In this document: positions 34,140 to 40,839 of the stretch, in pieces
How the letters are laid out: each line of letters starts with the position of its first letter
Numbering within the stretch: position 1 is the stretch's first letter
DNA from: Candidatus Liberibacter europaeus
GTDB taxonomy: Bacteria > Pseudomonadota > Alphaproteobacteria > Rhizobiales > Rhizobiaceae
NCBI GenBank assembly: GCA_003045065.1
Contig: PSQJ01000007.1
Span: 1-40,839, forward strand
Direction: 5' to 3'
Length of the DNA: 40,839 nucleotides
Program-made: the position numbers and the translations under genes
Notes under the pieces: model-generated
Databases searched by the model: none
What the model was told of the DNA's origin: nothing
The model's input: only the letters and a program-made list of their open reading frames with translations

Positions 34140-35387
34140 TTATGATTCCACCAAAACATGAAATCGCTGATTCCAATCCTTAGTAAACTCTTTACTCAAA
34201 GATTGCGCCACTAAAATAGGCTGCCTAATTTCATTTATTTCGAAATATTTGGATTCAGTGCTGGCACATCTGCGTAAAAGTTGTCTAGTGGCAACATCCG
34301 GCATAATTCCTAAGGAAAAAATCGTAACCAAATCTCTTTTCCGAAAATTAGATCTCTTTATATCATCACATAATTTTCCTAGTCTAGTATGAGAATTATA
34401 AGCTGTAAGTTGATTGCCTAAAGCTATCATCAACATATATTTTGCCTGAAGCAAATTAACACCTATAAAACACTTAAAAGCTGAATCTTCTTGCAAATAC
34501 ATATAATCTGCTAATTTATTGTCAAACTGTAGCACTTTTTTTATTCTATTATAAGGAGCATTATCCCATACTGTACGATAATTTCGTGTCTTTGTGTCCC
34601 TTAATTTTTGTAAGGTAATTGAAGTACTACTTGTAGATCCTCCAATATATGTAAAAACTCCTTGATTCCAAAAAATAATATTTTGATAATGATAAGGAGC
34701 AACGCATAATCTTTCAGATGGAATTAGTTGGAAAAATTTATCCAAAAACAAATCTCTCTTTTGGATGATTAAGGGTCTGTGAAGTATCTTAACTTCTGCA
34801 GGAGATGGTCTAAAAAATTTTAATATCTCTTGTGAAAATTCTTTGCTTTCGTTGTCAATTCCCCATGTAAATGGAATTGTAATCAACGCAAAATCATATT
34901 TTTGAAATAAAGCAGTTTTATGTACACTAACATTAAAAGTTTTATCTGATTTTCCAAAAACATTAAAAATAAAAGATTCAATCTTAACTTTTTTTTCCAT
35001 CGACACCTTAACTCGAAAAGAAATAGATCTTGAAGATAAACGCGCATCTTCAAACGATATTATGGATCCGTTTACAGTATAATTAATCTCATCTGTAGAC
35101 ATTGAAGGATAATAGGTTATAAAATTGTATCGTAGCTGCTTCTTTACCTCTTCAATTTTATCTTTTTCGCTTAAATTTTGTAAAACATTTGGAATTAATC
35201 CGTACATGGAGCGAGTACAAATTTCAGAAAGATTATCCCTAGTCTTTATAATATTTACAATATCAATTATTGTATCACCAATGGTATAAAAACTACAAAA
35301 CAAGACCACAAAAATAATAACGAAAGAACCTTTATTACATTTTTTTAGACGGTCTATACCTAATAAAAAATATTCAACTGAAAACAT
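34140..35387 (-). CDS. TadG-like pilus assembly protein with degenerate VWA domain
   Basis: The N-terminal 60 residues match TadE/TadG: a basic start (LKKCNKGSFVIIF), a membrane helix and DTIIDIVNIIKTRDNLSEIC. The C-terminal part reads like the end of a VWA domain in TadG: THTRLGKLCDDIK-like helix, then IFSLGIMPDVATRQLLRRCAS, YFEINE and a final helix. The usual metal site DxSxS near the VWA start is absent (DFALITIPFTWG), as is the TDG loop. So metal binding is probably lost. Tad proteins build Flp pili; no other tad gene is in the window. It is monocistronic here. Confidence 0.75.
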   Translation of the reverse strand: MFSVEYFLLGIDRLKKCNKGSFVIIFVVLFCSFYTIGDTIIDIVNIIKTRDNLSEICTRSMYGLIPNVLQNLSEKDKIEEVKKQLRYNFITYYPSMSTDEINYTVNGSIISFEDARLSSRSISFRVKVSMEKKVKIESFIFNVFGKSDKTFNVSVHKTALFQKYDFALITIPFTWGIDNESKEFSQEILKFFRPSPAEVKILHRPLIIQKRDLFLDKFFQLIPSERLCVAPYHYQNIIFWNQGVFTYIGGSTSSTSITLQKLRDTKTRNYRTVWDNAPYNRIKKVLQFDNKLADYMYLQEDSAFKCFIGVNLLQAKYMLMIALGNQLTAYNSHTRLGKLCDDIKRSNFRKRDLVTIFSLGIMPDVATRQLLRRCASTESKYFEINEIRQPILVAQSLSKEFTKDWNQRFHVLVES

Positions 35388-35710
35388 TTGCTACCTAAAA
35401 ATTAGTATATAAAAATCATATATAAAAAAAACTGTAATATAAATAATGTCCTGATATACTAATTACGTTTCAAATTGAACCCCTGTTGAAAATAAATGTG
35501 TATTACAGTAAATTTTAAGAGTGATTTTCTTAATTAAATTATGATTGGCACAATTATCGCCTGTTCATTGTTACAGTAATTTTATCGGAACACATGATTC
35601 CAATAATAAAAGTTCATACAAATTTTTATTAATTGATAGAATGTTCTGATTCAATTTTTGAATTCATATTAAAAAAAATTTTTGATTAATAAAAAGCAAT
35701 TTTTCGTATC

Positions 35711-35739
35711 TTGACATAACAGATTTTATCAACAATAAT
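35711..35739 (+). promoter_or_regulatory. promoter of the cold-shock protein gene
   Basis: A perfect TTGACA (35711-35716) is 17 bp from AATAAT (35734-35739, 5 of 6 matches). Transcription would begin near 35746, giving a leader of about 180 bases, similar to the long 5' UTR of cold-shock mRNAs. Confidence 0.6.
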
Positions 35740-35895
35740 GTCAGTTAATATCGATATCTATTCGTATTTTATATTAGTTCTTTGTCGGTGTTGGGTCTTA
35801 ATTTCTTTGATGGTATTATCATCTATATCTAATTTATATGATCTTTCTCGCATTTTTCGTATGTAAAATCCATGTATTTGGAGATTAGGTATCAA

Positions 35896-35910
35896 TTTGT
35901 TCTAAATTCG
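35896..35910 (+). repeat. 15-bp direct repeat before the cold-shock gene
   Basis: TTTGTTCTAAATTCG occurs here, just before the ribosome-binding site, and again at 36216-36230 just before the terminator stem. The two exact copies are 320 bp apart and bracket the gene. Confidence 0.7.
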
Positions 35911-35924
35911 AAAGGAAATAAGTA

Positions 35925-36137
35925 GTGGCTACTGGTTGTGTTAAGTGGTTTAATCATGACAAAAGATATGGGTTTGTTACACCTCATGATTCTAGTCAGC
36001 GAGATGTTTTTTTACATCAGTCTGCTCTTGATAGTGCGGGGATACAGAATATTATGGAAGGACAGGAAATTTCTTATGATTTCTTAGAAGATAAAAATTC
36101 AGGAAAATCATCTGCAGTAAACATTAAACTTCTGTAG
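35925..36137 (+). CDS. cold-shock domain protein (CspA family)
   Basis: This RNA chaperone or antiterminator has a single OB fold. The 70 residues read ATGCVKWFNHDKRYGFVTP with RNP1 as RYGFVT and RNP2 as DVFLHQ, then the rhizobial-type C-terminus EGQEISYDFLEDKNSGKSSA. The start is GTG 35925 behind AAAGGAA (35911-35917). RNP1 has Tyr in place of the more usual Phe (KGFGF becomes KRYGF), a mild change. A strong terminator follows. Confidence 0.92.
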   Translation: MATGCVKWFNHDKRYGFVTPHDSSQRDVFLHQSALDSAGIQNIMEGQEISYDFLEDKNSGKSSAVNIKLL

Positions 36138-36215
36138 TTTCCCCTTCCCCCCACTAGAGTTAGAATATTACTGTAGGGTTTATTCCTCTATATTGAAATA
36201 TATCCTTAAATCAGC

Positions 36216-36230
36216 TTTGTTCTAAATTCG
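36216..36230 (+). repeat. 15-bp direct repeat after the cold-shock gene
   Basis: This is the exact second copy of TTTGTTCTAAATTCG (first at 35896-35910). It could be the leader of a lost tandem csp copy, since csp genes are often duplicated, or the scar of a small duplication. Confidence 0.7.
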
Positions 36231-36234
36231 TTGC

Positions 36235-36267
36235 GAGAAAATTCTTTGTTAAAACTAGAATTTTCTC
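36235..36267 (+). terminator. intrinsic terminator of the cold-shock gene
   Basis: GAGAAAATTCT (36235-36245) pairs perfectly with AGAATTTTCTC (36257-36267) across an 11-base loop, followed by CCTTTTCT. It lies 98 bp after the stop codon. Confidence 0.65.
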
Positions 36268-36778
36268 CCTTTTCTATATTGGAATAATTTGGTTCACGTC
36301 TGTCTATTATAATAATACATTGTTACTAAATAACTTTGGTTTTATACGATACAATCTTGATGATAGCGTTTGTGTATTTGGATCTTCCTTGTTGTTTTAT
36401 TCAATAAATTTTCCCTCTCTATAATTATATCATAGATATCATTAGTCATTTTGTATTACGTCTTTTGGGATACAGAGATTATAAGTACGTGACAATAATT
36501 TAGTTAATCAAGTATGTATTAATTAGTTGAAAAACAGTTTAATCTAAATATCTGAAGTTTTCAATTCATAGTTGTTTATAGTAGTATACACGATCAAATG
36601 TATTTTGTATTTTCTATAGCATCAAAAATAATTCTTAATATAGAAAACATAGTTCAATATTGTGATAAATGATTGTATACTATATTGACCATGGGTAATG
36701 ATCTAATTTATTTTTCTTATAAATAAATATCAAAAATTGATCCATGAACATACTATGAAAAGGAAAGGTTGATTGCAA
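36268..36778. other. AT-rich spacer upstream of thrS
   Basis: About 510 bp show no frame of note, no T-box-like element and no clear promoter. Frames of up to 15 codons are present by chance. Confidence 0.5.
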
Positions 36779-38743
36779 ATGCCTTCAGATATAAATTTGA
36801 CATTCCCTGATGGTTCAATCAAGAATTTTCCCGTTAATACAACAGGATATGATGTAGCTGAGTCCATATCGAAATCTCTTGCAAAAAAAGCAATAGCCAT
36901 TGCATTCAATGGCAAAGTTTGTGATTTGTCTGATACTATACAGGCAGGATCAATTGAAATAATAACTAATGAAGATCCGAGATCTTTAGAGATAATTCGC
37001 CATAGCTGTGCCCATATTATGGCTGAAGCAGTGCAAAGTATCTGGCCAGGAACCCAAGTAGCGATTGGTCCAGTTATAGAAAATGGATTTTACTATGATT
37101 TTAATAAGACAGAACCTTTTAGCACCAGCGATCTTTCTAAAATCGAAAAGAAAATGCTTGAGATTATTCGTCGAAATTCCCTTTTTTATAAAAAATACTT
37201 GTCTCGTGAGCAAGTAAAAGAACTGTTTGCATCTAAAAAAGAAGAATTCAAGCTAGACATTATAGATAAAATTCCCATAGAACAGAAAATTACTGTTTAT
37301 CATCAGGGAGACTGGTTTGATCTTTGTCGCGGACCACATGTGAGATCAACAGGACAAATTAAACCATTTTTCAAATTAATGAATGTTGCTGGAGCTTATT
37401 GGAGGGGTGATAGCTCTCGTACTATGCTATCTCGTATTTATGGTACGGCTTGGAATTCTCAACAAGAACTCGCCCAACATTTAAATCTTATCGCAGAATC
37501 TGAAAAACGTGACCATCGAAAAATTGTAAGAGAAATGAATCTTTTGCACATTTCAGAAGATGGATCAGGGGTTATCTTTTGGCATAAAAAGGGATGGAAA
37601 ATATTTCAAAATCTTATATCCTATATGCGAAGGAGAATAAGAGACGATTACGAAGAAATCAATACTCCGCAAATATTAGACCAATCTCTTTGGGAAAAAT
37701 CAGGGCACTGGGATTGGTATCGAGCAAATATGTTTTCCGTACAATGTGCTGATAAAGAAGTAGAAAATTTGCGTTCATTCGCACTCAAACCTATGAATTG
37801 TCCGGGACATGTCGAAGTTTTTAAGCATGGATTGAAATCTTATCGTGAACTTCCTATTCGTTTAGCAGAGTTTGGGTCTGTATATCGTAATGAATCTTCT
37901 GGAGCTCTCCACGGGCTAATGCGTGCTCGCGGATTCACACAGGATGATGCTCATGTTTTTTGTACGAACGATCAGATGGCTGATGAATGCATTAAAATTC
38001 ATCATCTTATAGTATCAGTATATAAAGACTTTGGATTTGATAAAATCACAGTAAAACTTTCTACTCGTCCTGATAAACGTGTTGGATCTGATGCATTATG
38101 GGATAATGCTGAAGAAACTATGAAAAACGTACTTAATACCATAGAAGAATCATCTAATGGAAATATTAAAACTGGTATTTTGCCTGGAGAAGGGGCATTT
38201 TATGGTCCAAAATTTGAGTATGTTTTAAAAGATGCAATCGGTCGAGATTGGCAATGCGGAACCACACAAATTGATTTTAATCTTCCTGATAGGTTTGACG
38301 CATTTTACATTAATAATAACTCTGATAAATGCCATCCTGTAATGATACATCGAGCTATATTTGGTTCCATTGAACGTTTTATCGGTATTTTGATTGAAAA
38401 TTTTGGAGGACATTTACCATTATGGATTTCTCCAATACAAGTGATTGTAACAACGATTACTTCATCTTCTATAAATTATGCTAATGAAGTAGCAGATATT
38501 TTAAAAAACAATGGTCTATCAGTTGAAACAGACTTACGTAATGAAAAAATAAATTACAAAATACGAGAACATTCTGTCAAAAAAATTCCTATAATAATGA
38601 TATGCGGAAATAAAGAAGCTACTGAGCGATCTGTAAATATTCGTCGCCTTGGGTCACAAACCCAAACATCTCTAAGCCTATCAGATGCTATACAAATGTT
38701 AAAACATGAATCTACGCCACCTGACATAGGAAGGACAGAATAA
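36779..38743 (+). CDS. thrS: threonyl-tRNA synthetase
   Basis: It charges tRNA-Thr. I prefer ATG 36779, about ten bases after AGGAAAGG (36761-36768), over TTG 36773. The 654-residue protein has a TGS domain (about 1-60) and an editing domain with HxxxH at H75/H79 ([10 protein letters not shown]) and DLCRGPH. The class II core has MNCPGH, motif 2 [23 protein letters not shown] in two parts, [13 protein letters not shown] and motif 3 [19 protein letters not shown]-terminal anticodon-binding domain follows. It is full length. It has long flanking spacers and is probably monocistronic. Confidence 0.96.
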   Translation: MPSDINLTFPDGSIKNFPVNTTGYDVAESISKSLAKKAIAIAFNGKVCDLSDTIQAGSIEIITNEDPRSLEIIRHSCAHIMAEAVQSIWPGTQVAIGPVIENGFYYDFNKTEPFSTSDLSKIEKKMLEIIRRNSLFYKKYLSREQVKELFASKKEEFKLDIIDKIPIEQKITVYHQGDWFDLCRGPHVRSTGQIKPFFKLMNVAGAYWRGDSSRTMLSRIYGTAWNSQQELAQHLNLIAESEKRDHRKIVREMNLLHISEDGSGVIFWHKKGWKIFQNLISYMRRRIRDDYEEINTPQILDQSLWEKSGHWDWYRANMFSVQCADKEVENLRSFALKPMNCPGHVEVFKHGLKSYRELPIRLAEFGSVYRNESSGALHGLMRARGFTQDDAHVFCTNDQMADECIKIHHLIVSVYKDFGFDKITVKLSTRPDKRVGSDALWDNAEETMKNVLNTIEESSNGNIKTGILPGEGAFYGPKFEYVLKDAIGRDWQCGTTQIDFNLPDRFDAFYINNNSDKCHPVMIHRAIFGSIERFIGILIENFGGHLPLWISPIQVIVTTITSSSINYANEVADILKNNGLSVETDLRNEKINYKIREHSVKKIPIIMICGNKEATERSVNIRRLGSQTQTSLSLSDAIQMLKHESTPPDIGRTE

Positions 38744-38954
38744 AACAAATCTTATTACAGGTCATATCTTATTGATTGTCAATTTCCACTTTATAATATG
38801 CAGGATTTTATAATAAAGCTTATTTGAATAATAAAATATTTATTGCATATTAACTATTAATCATTACTGCTAACTTATTAAATATGTCTTCTATACCAAA
38901 TTTTAGAAAACTAATTCTAAAAATTAGAAGTTATAAAATATTATAGCAATAATT

Positions 38955-40643
38955 ATGGTTTATCCTTTGATAAAAAGTATAAAAATAGCAATAGCACAGC
39001 TTAATCCAACCGTTGGAGATATTGCTGGAAACATCTATAAGGCACGCCATGCACGCATAAAAGCAACCAGTCAAGGGGCAGATCTTATATTATTTACAGA
39101 ACTATTTATATCAGGATATCCTCCAGAAGATTTGGTTTTCAAAACGTCTTTTATACAATCATGTTATGATGCAATTGATACTTTAAGAAATGATACTCAT
39201 GATAATGGAGCAGGAATAATTATTGGATTTCCTCGCAAAGATGCCGAGGGTGTTTTTAATTCAGTTGCGATTCTTGACGCAGGTAATATCATTGCCATTC
39301 GCGATAAGATTAATTTGCCAAATTATGACGAATTTCATGAAAAACGCACCTTTGTACCAGGACGTGTAAATGATCCAATCGAATTCAGAAATATTAAAAT
39401 TGGAGTGATCATATGCGAAGATCTATGGAAAAATTCAATTATTTGCCAGCATTTAAAAGAAAAAGGTGCAGAAATCATCTTAACTATAAATGCTTCTCCT
39501 TATTGTCGTAATAAGCTAAAAGCACGACATGAAACGGTTTGTAAGCAAATTTCTCAAATAAATCTGCCAATAATTTACTCTAATCAAATTGGCGGACAAG
39601 ATGAGTTGGTATTTGATGGCGGAAGTTTTTGCTTTAATTCCAACAATAAACTAGCTCTTCAAATGAAACAATTTGAAGAACAAAACATAATAAGCAAGTG
39701 GATATATAAAAAAAAATCCGGTTGGTATTGCACAAACAACATTTCCAAATCAATTATTTACACTCATAATAAATATGAGGAAACAGATTATAGTGCCTGT
39801 GTTATTGGCTTACGTGATTATGTCAGAAAAAACAATTTTCATAAAGTCATCATCGGAATATCTGGGGGAATAGATTCTGCTTTATGTGCCACAATGGCAG
39901 TAGATGCTCTTGGTAAAGAAAATGTACAAACAATTATGCTTCCCTATATATATACATCAAAGCAAAGCTTAGAAGATGCTGCTGCTTGTTCAAAGGCATT
40001 AGATTGCCAATATGATGTCTTACCAATTAAAGATATTGTTGATAATTTTTATTCTATAATGTCAAACTTCTTCAAAGAAAAAGTAACCGGTATAGTAGCA
40101 GAGAATATCCAAAGTCGTATCAGAAGCAACATTTTGATGACAATATCTAACAATTCAGGAGCCATGTTGATAACAACAAGCAATAAATCCGAGATATCTG
40201 TAGGATATGGAACGCTATATGGTGATATGAGCGGCGGTTTTAATCCAATTAAAGACATTTATAAAACACAAGTTTATAAATTAGCACATTGGCGAAATTC
40301 ACATTGTATGTCTGGAGGTCTAGGCCCTTTTGGAAAGATTATTCCTATTAGAATTCTTGAAAAAAAACCTTCTGCTGAATTAAGATATGATCAATGCGAC
40401 CAAGATTCTTTGCCACCATATCCCATTTTAGATGATATTATTGAACAAATGGTTGAATATGAGGCATCTTGTAGAACAATTGCCAAAAAAGAATACAGTA
40501 TAGAAATCATTAATCATATAGAAAATTTGTTATATCAATCTGAATACAAGCGCCGTCAATCTGTACTAGGAACAAAAATCACTTCTAAAAGCTTTGGTAG
40601 AGATCGCCTATATCCAATCAGTAATAAATTTCGTGACCAATAG
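38955..40643 (+). CDS. nadE: glutamine-dependent NAD+ synthetase
   Basis: It amidates nicotinic acid adenine dinucleotide to NAD+ with ammonia from glutamine. The 562-residue protein joins an N-terminal nitrilase-type glutaminase domain with catalytic E49 (FTELFISGYPPEDL), K118 (RDKINLPNYDEF) and C154 (VIICEDLWKN) to a synthetase domain with the ATP loop SGGIDS (303-308). Both domains appear intact. No good ribosome-binding site precedes ATG 38955, and the 211-bp spacer before it holds nothing recognisable. Confidence 0.95.
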   Translation: MVYPLIKSIKIAIAQLNPTVGDIAGNIYKARHARIKATSQGADLILFTELFISGYPPEDLVFKTSFIQSCYDAIDTLRNDTHDNGAGIIIGFPRKDAEGVFNSVAILDAGNIIAIRDKINLPNYDEFHEKRTFVPGRVNDPIEFRNIKIGVIICEDLWKNSIICQHLKEKGAEIILTINASPYCRNKLKARHETVCKQISQINLPIIYSNQIGGQDELVFDGGSFCFNSNNKLALQMKQFEEQNIISKWIYKKKSGWYCTNNISKSIIYTHNKYEETDYSACVIGLRDYVRKNNFHKVIIGISGGIDSALCATMAVDALGKENVQTIMLPYIYTSKQSLEDAAACSKALDCQYDVLPIKDIVDNFYSIMSNFFKEKVTGIVAENIQSRIRSNILMTISNNSGAMLITTSNKSEISVGYGTLYGDMSGGFNPIKDIYKTQVYKLAHWRNSHCMSGGLGPFGKIIPIRILEKKPSAELRYDQCDQDSLPPYPILDDIIEQMVEYEASCRTIAKKEYSIEIINHIENLLYQSEYKRRQSVLGTKITSKSFGRDRLYPISNKFRDQ

Positions 40644-40839
40644 AGATATATGAATATATTTTATAATATGTGGCAATTATAACATACCACCGTAATAACA
40701 CCGTTAAATCAATTGCTTACATAATCCCCTGCCCCGATTATGGAGAATATTTATTCTACTGCATTTTCTTTGTTGCAACCCCGTACCTTTTTTTGAATAA
40801 ATAGAAACATCGCATGATGTAAGAGCTGTTGCTAATCGC
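40644..40839. other. right edge of the window
   Basis: A minus-strand frame open from the edge (LATALTSCDVSIYSKKGTG and onward, ending near 40707) could be the end of a gene beyond the window. It is too short to judge and no family is recognised. Confidence 0.2.

Larger units (their letters stand above)
35388..35924. other. spacer and 5' UTR upstream of the cold-shock gene
   Basis: No gene is seen in these 537 bp. It holds the probable cold-shock promoter (35711-35739) and the resulting leader of about 180 bases. The remainder is AT-rich with scattered small palindromes only. Confidence 0.5.

Noticed and set aside
36268..36772. T-box or other riboswitch upstream of thrS
   Set aside because: No T-box consensus or strong stem pairs were seen, and T-boxes are rare in alphaproteobacteria.

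Overview
The window is strongly AT-rich and alphaproteobacterial. Its order of cell-wall and division genes, split b/b' ATP synthase subunits, GapR-type protein, Omp25-like outer membrane protein and TadG-like protein all point to the Rhizobiaceae. Low GC, long decayed spacers and gene remnants suggest a reduced genome of the Liberibacter type (Candidatus Liberibacter or L. crescens). That assignment is inference from gene content and protein character, not from a search. I saw no tRNA, rRNA, IS element or CRISPR array.

Region 1 (1 to about 12950) is the right part of an integrated prophage or phage-derived island; the left end is outside the window. A divergent control region at 3733-3829 separates two operons. 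The leftward one (3702 to 1733) encodes a GapR/DUF2312 protein, three small unknowns, a DUF488 protein and a truncated DUF488-partner gene. The rightward one (3877 to 12939) encodes a Bro-N antirepressor-like protein and small proteins. It then carries a replication/recombination module: Sak4-like ATPase, SSB-like protein, SF2 helicase, Cas4/RecB-like Fe-S nuclease and TOPRIM primase-helicase. A small protein and a tyrosine integrase close it. Left of 1733, small rightward genes surround an N6-adenine methylase whose 5' end is split at a run of nine A residues.

Region 2 (13142-18837) is chromosomal: the leftward F0 operon (atpB, atpE, b', atpF), glutaminase, rpsD, then a rightward outer membrane beta-barrel gene with a recognisable promoter.

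Region 3 (19115-33538) is the leftward dcw cluster: mraZ, rsmH, ftsL, ftsI, murE, murF, mraY, murD, ftsW, murG, murC, murB. It makes the peptidoglycan precursor lipid II and the septal synthase pair FtsW/FtsI. Upstream of mraZ are four TGGG boxes with an exact 10-bp period, a probable MraZ operator. Two spacers in the cluster hold decayed copies of neighbouring genes: an inverted murE fragment between murC and murG, and a tandem murF 3' fragment between murF and mraY. The cluster stops at murB, without ddl-ftsQAZ.

Region 4 (34140-40839) holds a TadG-like pilus gene with a degenerate VWA domain, a cold-shock gene with a long 5' UTR and a strong terminator, thrS and glutamine-dependent nadE, separated by long AT-rich spacers.
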